Below are positions 27,177 to 35,274 of a stretch of 64,000 bases of DNA, piece after piece. The first letter of the stretch is position 1; the number at the start of each line of letters is the position of its first letter. This DNA is from Acidobacteriota bacterium (GTDB lineage: Bacteria > Acidobacteriota > Terriglobia > Terriglobales > SCQP01). The stretch lies in assembly GCA_021789895.1 (NCBI GenBank), contig JAJYIU010000005.1, positions 75,239 through 139,238 on the forward strand, read 5' to 3'. A program made the position numbers and the translations under genes. The notes beneath the pieces are model-generated. The model searched no databases. It was not told the DNA's origin and saw only the letters and a program-made list of their open reading frames with translations.

Positions 27177-27384
27177 ATGATGCTCGTTTCTCCTATACTC
27201 TGGAAGCACCGCCACGGTTTATATAGGAACATTCGTGCATTTTTGCGGCAATCCGGGAATCCCGGAAATATGCCAAAAATTTCCTGGAAACTGAAAAATT
27301 CTTGAACTTCCGGCTGCAACGCCGGGCTTGAGGTTGGAGTCTAAATCCTGTTCCGGCGGACAGTTAGCGGGTAAGGGCGGGGGC

Positions 27385-27792
27385 TTAGGAAGTGCTTTCA
27401 AAAGGCGGGGAATGCGGCTCGGACGCCAGCATCGCCTCCACCGCCGTCAACAGTTGCGAGGCAATCAGTTTCTTCGATAAAAACGCCTCCGCGCCGCATT
27501 CCAGCGCGGCAGCCTGATAATGCGGCTCGGAATGGGCGCTGCACACCAGAATCTTGCACCCGGGCCATTCCGCGTGGATGCCGCGGATGGCTTCCAGTCC
27601 GCTGTAGCCGGGCATTGCCAGATCCATGATGACCAGGTCGGGATGCCAGAGCCGGGCCAGCGCCACTGCCTCGCGCCCGTCGGAGGCTTCCCGCACTTGG
27701 TACCCGCCCGGGCTTTCTTCCAGGGTGCGCTTGGCCAATTGGCGGAAATAGCGCTCGTCATCCACGACCAGGACGTGTTTGACCGCCTTCAT
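27385..27792 (-). CDS. Single-domain response regulator (CheY-like)
   Basis: A 135-residue receiver domain alone. It has the acidic pair in 'VLVVDDERYFRQL', the phospho-acceptor Asp in 'LVIMDLAMPGYSG' and the Lys of 'FLSKKL'. No output domain is present. It lies about 210 bases upstream of the receiver-less sigma54 activator on the same strand, so it could act with it in trans; this is inference. It could also serve the stressosome-linked histidine kinase nearby. Confidence 0.9.
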   Translation of the reverse strand: MKAVKHVLVVDDERYFRQLAKRTLEESPGGYQVREASDGREAVALARLWHPDLVIMDLAMPGYSGLEAIRGIHAEWPGCKILVCSAHSEPHYQAAALECGAEAFLSKKLIASQLLTAVEAMLASEPHSPPFESTS

Positions 27793-28023
27793 GCGTGTTT
27801 CGCTGAACCATCCGTCTTCGCGCGGGTTGGGGATAAAATCCCCGGCCGGGCCCCGGCATGGCCGCCTCCCCGCGGGTTAAGTTGCGCCGGCAACTGCACT
27901 TTTGCCGAGCCTACATGTGCGGCACGTCAAAAAACCATGCGGGAAATCATGTAAGCCGCCGCCGAAAAATCCCATAAACAGGCGGAATGCTCCGGCGGTC
28001 TAACTCTCTGGCGAAGGCCGCGG

Positions 28024-28659
28024 TCAGGGTTCGATCATGCCGCGGCGGATCGCATAGCGCACCAGCCCCGCGATGGAATGGATATTGAGTTTTTCCATGA
28101 TATGGCCGCGGTGCGATTCGGCGGTTTTTACGCTGATGCCGAGCAGCGAAGCGATTTCCTTGGTGCTTTTGCCTTCGGCGACGAGTTGCAGCACCTGGCG
28201 CTCGCGCGCGCCGAGCGAATCGGGAGCGGGCTCGGCGCTGTTGAGGTAGGCGCGCACCACGGTGCCGGAAACGTCTGGGCTGAGGTACAGTCCGCCGCGC
28301 ACCGCCTCCTGCACCGCCTGTAGCAATTCGGAGGCGGATTTGGTTTTCAGCACGTACCCGCTGATGCCGGCTTGCAGCGCTTGCAGCACGTAGGGCTCTT
28401 CGATGTGCATGGTCAGCAGCACCACTCGGGTTTGAGGCGCGGAATGGATGATCTCCCGCGCCGCCTCCATGCCGTTGAGCAGCGGCATGCGCAGGTCGAG
28501 AATGGCAACCTGGGGATGCAGCGTCTGCACCAGCCGCACCGCTTCCTGGCCGTCGGCGGCTTCGCCCACGATTTCGTAGCCCGCGCGCTCGAGCAGGGCG
28601 CGAAATCCTTCGCGCACGACCTCATGATCATCGGCCAGCAGCAGGCGTGCCAGCGCCAT
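28024..28659 (-). CDS. NarL/LuxR-type response regulator at the end of the stressosome operon
   Basis: A 211-residue response regulator. The receiver (1-120) has 'LLLADDHEVVREGF', the phospho-acceptor Asp55 in 'AILDLRMPL' and 'GYVLKTKSA'. The DNA-binding domain (about 146-205) has 'LGARERQVLQLVAEGKSTKE' and 'ISVKTAESHRGHIMEKL'. ATG 28659 is supported by a GGAGGGAG site; the frame upstream belongs to the histidine kinase gene, which it overlaps by 32 bases. It is almost surely the partner of that kinase. Target genes are unknown. Confidence 0.92.
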   Translation of the reverse strand: MALARLLLADDHEVVREGFRALLERAGYEIVGEAADGQEAVRLVQTLHPQVAILDLRMPLLNGMEAAREIIHSAPQTRVVLLTMHIEEPYVLQALQAGISGYVLKTKSASELLQAVQEAVRGGLYLSPDVSGTVVRAYLNSAEPAPDSLGARERQVLQLVAEGKSTKEIASLLGISVKTAESHRGHIMEKLNIHSIAGLVRYAIRRGMIEP

Positions 28660-29587
28660 AATATTCTCCCTCCGGGGGTAGCGGTAACGATAATTGGATG
28701 GCGGTGCCGGCGCCCGGCTTGGAAGCGATTTGCATTTCCCCGCCCAATCCATGCATGCGCTCGCGCATGCCTAAAAGGCCCAGGCTGTGCGCCGCGCCCG
28801 GCTGGCGCGGATCGAACCCACATCCGTTATCTTCAATCTTAAGCTCAACCCGCCCTTGGCTCGTCTGCAATTGCAGCCGCGCCCGGGTGGCGCGGGAATG
28901 TCGCACCAGGTTGTTGAGTCCCTCCTGGGCGCAGCGGTACAGCGCCACCTCGAATGGCGGGGGCAGCCGGCGCCGCAGCCGGTCGTCCGTCTGGATCGGT
29001 ATGCCGGAGCGGGCGGCGATGCCCTGGGCAAGAAAGTCGATCGCCGGCCCCAGTCCCAGGTCGTCGAGAATCGTCGGGCGAAACTCGTGCGAGAGGCGCC
29101 GCAGTTGGCTTTCCACCGCATCCAGCATGCCCTTGATCTCGTCGAGAAAGCCGGCGGCGGTGGGCGGCAGCTCCTGGCGGGCCTGATCGACGCGGATGAA
29201 CAGGCAGGTGAGCAACTGCCCCGACTCGTCGTGCAGGGCATGGGCCAGCTTGCGCAGCTCGTCTTCCAGCCGCTGGTTGATGCCGCGCAGGGCGGCGTTG
29301 GCCTCGCTGAACCCGCTCAGCGACATTTCGAAGCTGGAAAGCGCCTCGGCCAGCAGGCGGCCGGCGGCGCGCAGCCGCTCGGTGGAAACCCCCTCGGGCG
29401 GCAGCGCCGCCAGCACCTGGTGGTGCAGCTCGATCAGCGGCAGAATGCCGCTGCCTTCCCGCAGCAGCCGGCGGCCGAGCAGGTACGCGGCATGTAGCGC
29501 GGCCTCGCTCTCGTCGCGCAAATATTTTTCCAGCGCCTGGCGGTAAAGGGCGGTGGTATCGGACTGCGGGTTCGCCAGGCTGGCCAT
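28628..29587 (-). CDS. Histidine kinase with RsbU-like N-terminal domain
   Basis: A 319-residue soluble histidine kinase. Residues 10-105 resemble the RsbU N-terminal domain, the part that RsbT binds in Bacillus: 'YRQALEKYLRDESEAALHAA', 'LGRRLLREGSGILPLIELHH' and 'ALRGINQRLEDEL'. The HisKA_3 helix follows with 'LAHALHDESGQLL' (phospho-acceptor His119). The ATPase domain has N-box 'EGLNNLVRHS', 'DNGCGFD' and 'LGLLGMRERM'. There are no membrane segments. It starts one base before the phosphatase gene's stop region on the same strand and overlaps the response regulator gene. It appears to be the output of the stressosome genes upstream. Confidence 0.88.
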   Translation of the reverse strand: MASLANPQSDTTALYRQALEKYLRDESEAALHAAYLLGRRLLREGSGILPLIELHHQVLAALPPEGVSTERLRAAGRLLAEALSSFEMSLSGFSEANAALRGINQRLEDELRKLAHALHDESGQLLTCLFIRVDQARQELPPTAAGFLDEIKGMLDAVESQLRRLSHEFRPTILDDLGLGPAIDFLAQGIAARSGIPIQTDDRLRRRLPPPFEVALYRCAQEGLNNLVRHSRATRARLQLQTSQGRVELKIEDNGCGFDPRQPGAAHSLGLLGMRERMHGLGGEMQIASKPGAGTAIQLSLPLPPEGEYYGAGTPAAGR

Positions 29588-30190
29588 TTAACTCGCTCCC
29601 TGGTAGCGGGCCACCACCAGCAGCGCATCGTCGGCGGCCGGCGCCTGCACCGCGTAGCGGCGCAGCATGGCTTGCGCTATGCGATCGAGTGCGGCGTCTT
29701 GCGGCCCGATCGGATCGGTGTACTGCATGCGTATGCCGTCCGTGTACATGATCAGCATATCCCCGGCGTGTACCGGCAGCATCGTGGCCTGCAATCGGGG
29801 CAGGTGGTGCCCCACCACGCCGGCGCGCAGCAGCAGGTGCTCGCGCTCGGCGTCGGTGCGCACCAGCATCGCTTCGATATTGCCCACCCCCATCCAGGTC
29901 ATGGTGTTTTCGCGCTCGTCGAAACTGGCCAGGCTGAGGCACAGCCCGCGGCTGCCTTGTAGCGCTCCATGGCACCGCCGGGTCAGGGCGATGACCGATT
30001 CAGCGGCTGCGTTCTGCATCAGGCTCACCGCGCGGGCGGAGGCTTCGGCGGCTTCCGGACCGTGCCCCAATCCGTCCATCACCGCTACCAGCGCGCCGCC
30101 GTGGGGATAAAAACGCACCATGCAGGCGTCGCCGGAAACGGTTTCGCCGGGGCGGGCGCGCGAGGAGCTCGCCCAATCCAGAATGGGCAT
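29588..30190 (-). CDS. RsbX/SpoIIE-type PP2C phosphatase
   Basis: A 200-residue single-domain PP2C-like phosphatase. Metal-binding motifs are 'VAVMDGLGHGPEA', 'GVGNIEAML', 'MLIMYTDGIRMQY' and the terminal 'ADDALLVVARY'. RsbX in Bacillus removes phosphate from RsbS and RsbR to reset the stressosome; this protein has the same size and place. Its ATG (30190) overlaps the rsbT stop codon as TGATG, which means translational coupling. The longer start at 30205 is rejected. It has no RsbU-type N-terminal domain, which is on the histidine kinase instead. Confidence 0.87.
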   Translation of the reverse strand: MPILDWASSSRARPGETVSGDACMVRFYPHGGALVAVMDGLGHGPEAAEASARAVSLMQNAAAESVIALTRRCHGALQGSRGLCLSLASFDERENTMTWMGVGNIEAMLVRTDAEREHLLLRAGVVGHHLPRLQATMLPVHAGDMLIMYTDGIRMQYTDPIGPQDAALDRIAQAMLRRYAVQAPAADDALLVVARYQGAS

Positions 30191-30585
30191 CAGCGTAGCT
30201 CCCACTTCACCGCCGTCACCACCGTGCCCGCGCCGTAAGTGGATTTCAACTCGAACGTGTCCATCAGGCGTTTCACCCCCGGCAGCCCCAGCCCCAGTCC
30301 GCCGGAAGTGGAAAAACCGTCCTGCAGTGCGCGTTCGATATCCACGATGCCGGGCCCCTGGTCGCGGGCGATCACCATGATCCCGCGCCGCCCGCCTTCG
30401 TTCAATAACCGCAGCTCGATTTCGCCTTCGTGCGCATATAAAAGGATGTTGCGTGCCAGTTCGGAGATGGCGGTGGCTAGAAGGGTGATATCGATGGATG
30501 AAAATCCCGCTTGCAGCCCGAGCGCGCGCCCTTTCTGGCGCGCCGCCAGAACGTCGGTATCGGCCCGGATCGGGATGTGTTCCAT
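30190..30585 (-). CDS. rsbT: RsbT-like switch kinase
   Basis: A 131-residue GHKL kinase of the RsbT type. Motifs are the N-box 'AISELARNILLYA', G1 'DQGPGI' and G2 'GGLGLGLPGVKRLMD'. In the stressosome model it is held by RsbR/RsbS, phosphorylates them on stress, and is then freed to bind an RsbU-type domain. ATG 30585 lies one base after the rsbS stop codon (TAGCATG), which supports coupled reading; a GTG nine bases upstream is possible. The cognate RsbU-like domain seems to be on the histidine kinase two genes downstream. Confidence 0.9.
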   Translation of the reverse strand: MEHIPIRADTDVLAARQKGRALGLQAGFSSIDITLLATAISELARNILLYAHEGEIELRLLNEGGRRGIMVIARDQGPGIVDIERALQDGFSTSGGLGLGLPGVKRLMDTFELKSTYGAGTVVTAVKWELR

Positions 30586-30586
30586 G

Positions 30587-31009
30587 CTAGCCACGGGGAT
30601 GGAGCAAATTGCGCGGGCCGGCGCTTTGGCGCGGGCGGCTGCCCAGGGCTTTCACGCTGCGCTGCTTGCGATCCAGATAGGCCAGCCCTTCTTCTAAATC
30701 CAGCGCCGTGGTCACGCCTTCCAGCGAAAGCCCGAGTTGCACCATGGCGAAGGCCAGGTCGGCATGAATGCCGACGATTACGGTTTCCGCGCCGCGGAAC
30801 CCGGTCATATGGGCGATATCCCGTAAAGTGCGGCAGGCGAAGGAGTCGAGCACGTCCACGGCGGTGACATCCACGATCAGTCCGCGCGAACGGTAGCGGC
30901 CCACCTGCTCCACCAGCGTGCGCCGTAACTGCGCCAGATCGGCGTCGGTCAGGGCGGATTGCACGGTGGCAATCAGATATGGCCCCTGTTTCAGGACAGG
31001 GACATCCAC
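30587..31009 (-). CDS. rsbS: RsbS-like STAS protein of the stressosome core
   Basis: A 140-residue single STAS domain. It has the core motif 'GLIVDVTAVDVLDSFACRTL' with Ser56 at the place of the serine that RsbT phosphorylates in Bacillus RsbS. The C-terminal 20 residues are an Arg/Pro-rich tail beyond the usual length. RsbS and RsbR form the stressosome scaffold that holds RsbT. It starts 22 bases after rsbR. Confidence 0.9.
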   Translation of the reverse strand: MDVPVLKQGPYLIATVQSALTDADLAQLRRTLVEQVGRYRSRGLIVDVTAVDVLDSFACRTLRDIAHMTGFRGAETVIVGIHADLAFAMVQLGLSLEGVTTALDLEEGLAYLDRKQRSVKALGSRPRQSAGPRNLLHPRG

Positions 31010-31031
31010 TTCAGCTCCTTTCGGACGCGGC

Positions 31032-31952
31032 TCAGGCCTCGGGGGTCTCGCCCGCGAAGTGCACGACTTTGTATCCGAGCAGGCGTTCCGCTTCCTCGAT
31101 GCCGCCTTGCAAGTCGCCCACCGTGGTCATCTTGCCGAGATCAACGCCGATGGTCACCAGCGTCTGGGCGATTTCGGGTGAAAGGCCGGTGACGATCACG
31201 GTGGCGCCGAGCAGGCGCGAGGCTTCCACCGTCTGCACCAGGTGGTTGGCGACCGTGGCGTCCATCGCGGCCACGCCGGTGATGTCAATCACCACCACCT
31301 TGGCGCGGTTGGTGCGGATGCCGCGCAGCAGCTGCTCGGTGAGCTGGCGCGCCCGCTGCGGATCGATCACCCCGATGATCGGCAGAATCAGCAGTCGCTC
31401 GCGCACCTGCAAGACCGGGGTGGAAAGCTCGCGAATGGCCTCTTGCTGCTCGCGGATGATGCGCTCGCGCTCCTGCACGAAGCCGACGGCGACGGTGTTG
31501 GCAATGCGGTTGGCCGCGGGTTCGTAGGCGTCCAGAATTCGGTTCAGCTTGGTGAAATCGCCTTGATATTTGGCGAAGAGCGAGCGCGCCAGCACGTCGC
31601 GCAGCAGCAGCACGATGCCGACCACCTCGTGGGTTTCGACGCCGCGCGGAATGATGCGCTCCGAGAGGTTGCGCGCATAGGCCTGCAGGGCCTCGAACGT
31701 GCCGGTTTCCAGCGCTTCCACGTAGTTGTCGTACACCGACGTGGCTTCGGCGAAGATTTCTTCTTTCGTCATCGCCGTCAGCAATTCCGCTTCGGTGATG
31801 CGGCGCGCCCACTCTTCGCGCAACTGGGTGCGGTTCTGGCGAAGGTGCGCCACTAGTTCGCGCAGCAGCGACGTAGTGGATTCGGAGCCGATCGCGATCT
31901 TCGCTGGAAGGGGTGCGGATGCCGGAGCGGCCGGGCCTTTAGAACCTTTCAT
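31032..31952 (-). CDS. rsbR: RsbR-like stressosome protein
   Basis: A 306-residue protein with a helical N-terminal sensor domain (about 25-165, 'LRELVAHLRQNRTQLREEWA') and a C-terminal STAS domain (about 188-300). In Bacillus RsbR two threonines in the STAS domain are phosphorylated. The matching places here look like Pro198 ('GVIDPQRA') and Ala232 ('MDATVANHL'), with Thr233 next door; this alignment is from memory. ATG 31952 has a strong GGAGG site; the frame to 31997 is rejected. It heads the operon rsbR-rsbS-rsbT-phosphatase-histidine kinase-regulator. Confidence 0.9.
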   Translation of the reverse strand: MKGSKGPAAPASAPLPAKIAIGSESTTSLLRELVAHLRQNRTQLREEWARRITEAELLTAMTKEEIFAEATSVYDNYVEALETGTFEALQAYARNLSERIIPRGVETHEVVGIVLLLRDVLARSLFAKYQGDFTKLNRILDAYEPAANRIANTVAVGFVQERERIIREQQEAIRELSTPVLQVRERLLILPIIGVIDPQRARQLTEQLLRGIRTNRAKVVVIDITGVAAMDATVANHLVQTVEASRLLGATVIVTGLSPEIAQTLVTIGVDLGKMTTVGDLQGGIEEAERLLGYKVVHFAGETPEA

Positions 31953-32001
31953 GCCTATCCTCCATCCTGTCGCTTGAAAAATTTTGCAACCGGGCAATAT
32001 G

Positions 32002-32030
32002 AAATTACGCGGTAATTCAGAATAGTCTAA
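32002..32030 (-). promoter_or_regulatory. Candidate promoter of the stressosome operon with palindrome in the spacer
   Basis: On the minus strand TTAGAC (32025-32030) and TAATTT (32002-32007) are 17 bases apart, giving a start near 31995 and a leader of about 43 bases. A dyad AATTAC-N3-GTAATT (32003-32017) overlaps the -10, so a repressor could act there. Confidence 0.35.
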
Positions 32031-32228
32031 GCGCTCGTCTGCTTGTCAAGCCGGGACCGCTTTTTTCCCTCGCCGGCCAAAGTATGGGGAAAACGCCGGA
32101 AAAAACACCGACGTAAGCCGGTGATAGCTGGCCGGATCGTAAAAAGCTGCGCAGAGAGGGAAAAAGCCTGCGGCTTTGCAATCCCGAAAAACCCGGACTG
32201 CCGGTTCAGGGTTTCTCCGCATGACTTT

Positions 32229-32245
32229 TGGCAGCGTAAGTGCAC
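32229..32245 (+). promoter_or_regulatory. Sigma54 (-24/-12) promoter of the export operon
   Basis: TTGGCAGCGTAAGTGCA has GG (32230-32231) and GC (32242-32243) ten bases apart and matches the sigma54 consensus well. The start site would be near 32255, just before ATG 32261. This rules out the upstream GTG at 32240 as a start codon and implies a nearly leaderless message. Confidence 0.65.
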
Positions 32246-32260
32246 TTTCTTGGCTCAGTT

Positions 32261-33349
32261 ATGAAAGCTCCCGAATGGCCTGCCCTGCCCAGCCTGCTCA
32301 ACCCGCCCGGCGCTCCGGACAATGGCGATGAGGCGACCCCGCCGGAAGACGTGATCTTCGGCGTCAGCCCCGCCATGCAGCAGGTCCGCACGCGCCTGGA
32401 ACGGATTGCGCCCACCAATATCCCCATTCTGATCACCGGCGAAAGCGGCACCGGCAAAGAGGTCATCGCGCGCTTGATTCATCGGCGTTCGAATTGGGCC
32501 TCCGGTCCGCTGGTGAAAGTGAACTGCCCGGCGATTCCCGGCAGCCTGCTGGAAAGCGAGCTGTTCGGCTATGAGAAAGGCGCCTTTACCGGCGCCAATC
32601 TCAGCAAGCCGGGCCGGGTGGAGCTGGCCCATGAAGGCACGCTGTTTCTGGATGAAATCGGCGAGCTCGATCCGGGGTTGCAATCCAAGCTGCTGCAGTT
32701 GCTCCAGGAAAACTGCTTCATGCGCCTGGGCGCGCAGCAGGAAAGCCGGGTGCACATGCGCTTCCTCTGCGCCACCAATCGCCACCTCGAGGCCGAGGTG
32801 GAGGCGGGCCGCTTTCGCCAGGACCTCTATTACCGCATCAACGTGGTCAGCCTTTCGCTGCCGCCGCTGCGCGAGCGCGCGCAGGATATCCCCGTGCTGG
32901 TGGATTACTTCCTGCGCCAGTTTTCCGCCCGCTATGAGCGCCCCCTGGAGCCGCTGACCCCTGCCCAGATGGCCATGCTGCGCGCCTACGGCTGGCCCGG
33001 CAATCTCCGCGAGCTGGAAAACCAGATCAAAAGCTATGTGGTGTTGGGCACGCTGCAGCGCGTGGAGAACGAGTCGCCTCACCGCTCCGCCGACGCCGGC
33101 GCGCGCCTCGCCGGTGAGATCAGCCCGGATGGCTCGTTTCCGCTGAAAAACGTCACTCGTCAGGCCATCCATGAGATGGAGCGCGAAATCATCCTGAAGG
33201 TACTGGAAGCGAATCAATGGAACCGCAAGCAGACTGCCCAGGTCTTACGCATCAGTTATCGCGCCTTGCTCTACAAGCTCAAGGAAGCCGGCATCACCCG
33301 CCGGCGCGGCTCGCTGGCGGTGCAGTCGCCCAGCGAGCCGGCGGCATGA
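32261..33349 (+). CDS. Sigma54-dependent activator heading the polysaccharide export operon
   Basis: A 362-residue enhancer-binding protein without a receiver domain. After about 30 unremarkable residues comes the AAA+ domain with Walker A 'GESGTGKE' (60-67), the sigma54 loop 'GAFTGA', and Walker B 'TLFLDEIGEL'. The Fis-type C-terminus is '...WNRKQTAQVLRISYRALL', nearly the same recognition helix as the activator at 25926-27176. It overlaps the wza-like gene by four bases (ATGA), so it is part of the operon it probably controls. Its own promoter is sigma54-type, which suggests autoregulation or control by the other activator. Confidence 0.92.
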   Translation: MKAPEWPALPSLLNPPGAPDNGDEATPPEDVIFGVSPAMQQVRTRLERIAPTNIPILITGESGTGKEVIARLIHRRSNWASGPLVKVNCPAIPGSLLESELFGYEKGAFTGANLSKPGRVELAHEGTLFLDEIGELDPGLQSKLLQLLQENCFMRLGAQQESRVHMRFLCATNRHLEAEVEAGRFRQDLYYRINVVSLSLPPLRERAQDIPVLVDYFLRQFSARYERPLEPLTPAQMAMLRAYGWPGNLRELENQIKSYVVLGTLQRVENESPHRSADAGARLAGEISPDGSFPLKNVTRQAIHEMEREIILKVLEANQWNRKQTAQVLRISYRALLYKLKEAGITRRRGSLAVQSPSEPAA

Positions 33350-33966
33350 GGCGCGTCTGGAAGATGGGGTGCGCCGCCGGCTTGGCGTTGGCGCTGGCCG
33401 GGTTTGCCCCGCAGCAGCCCCCCAAATCCAAGCCCAAGCCGCCGGCAAAATCCGGCGCCCGGCAAAAGCCGCGCGCCGACCCGGCCAGCTACGTCATTGG
33501 CGTCGGCGATGTGCTCGATGTGGATGTCTGGCAGAGCAAGGAAGTATCGCGCGAAGTGCCGGTGCGTCCCGACGGCCAGATTTCCCTGCCGTTGGCCGGG
33601 CAAATCCAGGCCAGCGGGCGCACCCCGGAGCAATTGCAGGCGCGCATCGCTTCCCGGCTGAGCCGCTATATGGACCATCCTGCGGTCACCGTGATCGTGG
33701 AAAAGGTGGGCAGCCGCTACTTTAGCGTGCTCGGCAATGTGTTGAAGCCGGGGCGGTATTCCCTCCAGACGCCGACCTGGCTGCTGCAGGCCCTGGCGGA
33801 GGCGGGCGGTTTCACTCCCTTCGCCGATCGTGGCGGCATCCTGCTGCTGCGCATGACCTCGAAGGGCCAGCTCCGCTACCGCATCAACTACAACGACATC
33901 ATTCATGGCAACAAGCCGTATGAGAACGTGCGGCTCAAACCCGGCGACACCATCGTCGTGCCGTGA
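33346..33966 (+). CDS. Polysaccharide export protein (Wza/EpsA-like)
   Basis: A 206-residue exported protein. A signal segment (about 8-20) and a Lys/Pro-rich linker precede the poly-export domain ('YVIGVGDVLDVDVWQSKEVS', about 45-125) and one SLBB domain (about 130-205, 'FSVLGNVLKPGRYSL'). Such proteins line the outer-membrane channel for exopolysaccharide. No clear lipobox is seen. It overlaps the activator gene (ATGA) and is eight bases before the outer-membrane barrel gene. The short form with a single SLBB domain is common in exosortase-linked loci. Confidence 0.9.
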   Translation: MRRVWKMGCAAGLALALAGFAPQQPPKSKPKPPAKSGARQKPRADPASYVIGVGDVLDVDVWQSKEVSREVPVRPDGQISLPLAGQIQASGRTPEQLQARIASRLSRYMDHPAVTVIVEKVGSRYFSVLGNVLKPGRYSLQTPTWLLQALAEAGGFTPFADRGGILLLRMTSKGQLRYRINYNDIIHGNKPYENVRLKPGDTIVVP

Positions 33967-33973
33967 GCTGCTT

Positions 33974-35266
33974 ATGAGGCGCTTTCGCTTCCCTTTTTGC
34001 CGGTGCGCTGCCTGGATCGTTGCGGCCGCGCTCGGCGCCGCCGCGCTGCTGTCGGCGCAAGAGCCCACCCCCGCGGCCTCCACCGCCAGCGGCGTGGTGC
34101 AGGATATCGGCTGGTCCGAGCAGACGGCTTACAACAGCAATGCCGGCGGCAACAACCAGCGCCCGCTGCCCACCCTCGAACAGGATATTTTGGGCTTCAT
34201 CAGCATCGGCCAGAGCGATGAAATCAACGGCTGGAGCCTGAAATACCGACCCTTGGCGCAGTTCTACCTGCAGGCCCCCAACTTGGATGGCTTGAGCCAC
34301 AGCCTCCGCGGCGCGTTTCACTGGATGCCGTCGCCCCGCTGGAAATTGTCCGCCGATGGTTGGGGTCTTTACCTGCGCGGCTTTCCCGCGCTCGCCACCG
34401 GCGGCGTGGCGGCCGGCAGCTACCGCCCCCAATCCAGCGTCTTCATCACCAACGTCCGCGAAGTGGACGCCCGCGGCCGGATGGCGCTGGATTACCTCTT
34501 CAGCCCGCGCACCATCATGGAAGTCTTCGGCTCCTACCAGGTGCGCCGCTTCCCGCATGCCAGCTTTTCCTCCACCGGCGTCACCGATCTGAATGCGCTG
34601 CAGTCCGGCGTGGGTCTCAAGCTGCAGGTCACGCCGCGCACGCAATGGATGCTGGTGGGCCAATACGACAACATCGGTTTCGGCACGACCGCGCATATCG
34701 CCGCCGAAAGCGCTTTGCTGACCTGGACCCACCGCTTCACCCACCAGGCCTCGCTGCGCATCTATGGCGGGCCGGAATACAGCACCTTGCACGAAACCCT
34801 GCCCTTCATGCTGGCCGGCCTGAATTTCATCCTCCGCATCCACCGCAACCGCACTTACCCTACGGTGGGAGCGCAATTCTGGGAGCACCGCGGCATCTGG
34901 ACCTGGCAGATCGGCGGCCAGCATCAGATCAGCAACGGCGGCGGCATCTTCCCCGTGCCGGTGGTCTCCGATACCCTTTCTTACCGGCTCGATCATCCGC
35001 TGGTCAACGGCTGGCATTCCCGCCTGGGGGTGGATTATGCCCGCATGCATACGCTGGATAGCGGGTTCCTCTCCGCCCACGTGCAAGCCCTGAGCTTTGG
35101 CCTCGACCTGCGCCACAAAATTTCCGATCACCTCGCGCTCGACCTGAACGGCAACTATTTGTTGCAGCGGGCGGGCGGCTTCTTGCACGTCCCGCCGGCG
35201 GTGAACCGCACCTTCGCCGGGCTGCGCCTGTCCTATGACTGGCGCGGTTGGCCCAACTCGCAATAA
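33974..35266 (+). CDS. Outer-membrane beta-barrel protein of the polysaccharide locus
   Basis: A 430-residue protein with a signal peptide (about 8-29, ending 'LLSAQE'). The rest has many alternating hydrophobic strands and aromatic residues, such as 'WSLKYRPLAQFYLQAP' and 'RTIMEVFGSYQVRRF', as in outer-membrane barrels. The C-terminal strand is 'FAGLRLSYDWRGW'. No enzyme motif is seen. In PEP-CTERM loci a barrel protein often sits next to Wza and Wzz and may form part of the exit channel; that role here is inferred from position. It is between the Wza-like and Wzz genes with short gaps. Confidence 0.75.
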   Translation: MRRFRFPFCRCAAWIVAAALGAAALLSAQEPTPAASTASGVVQDIGWSEQTAYNSNAGGNNQRPLPTLEQDILGFISIGQSDEINGWSLKYRPLAQFYLQAPNLDGLSHSLRGAFHWMPSPRWKLSADGWGLYLRGFPALATGGVAAGSYRPQSSVFITNVREVDARGRMALDYLFSPRTIMEVFGSYQVRRFPHASFSSTGVTDLNALQSGVGLKLQVTPRTQWMLVGQYDNIGFGTTAHIAAESALLTWTHRFTHQASLRIYGGPEYSTLHETLPFMLAGLNFILRIHRNRTYPTVGAQFWEHRGIWTWQIGGQHQISNGGGIFPVPVVSDTLSYRLDHPLVNGWHSRLGVDYARMHTLDSGFLSAHVQALSFGLDLRHKISDHLALDLNGNYLLQRAGGFLHVPPAVNRTFAGLRLSYDWRGWPNSQ

Positions 35267-35274
35267 TCACGACC

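Larger units (their letters stand above)
31953..32260. other. 308-base divergent promoter region of rsbR and the sigma54 activator
   Basis: No gene is seen. It holds a candidate housekeeping promoter for rsbR on the minus strand, a palindrome AAAGCC-TGC-GGCTTT at 32163-32177, and a sigma54 promoter on the plus strand at 32229-32245. Confidence 0.6.

Noticed and set aside
32240-32260. GTG start for the sigma54 activator
   Set aside because: It overlaps the -12 promoter element, so it would lie upstream of the likely transcript start.
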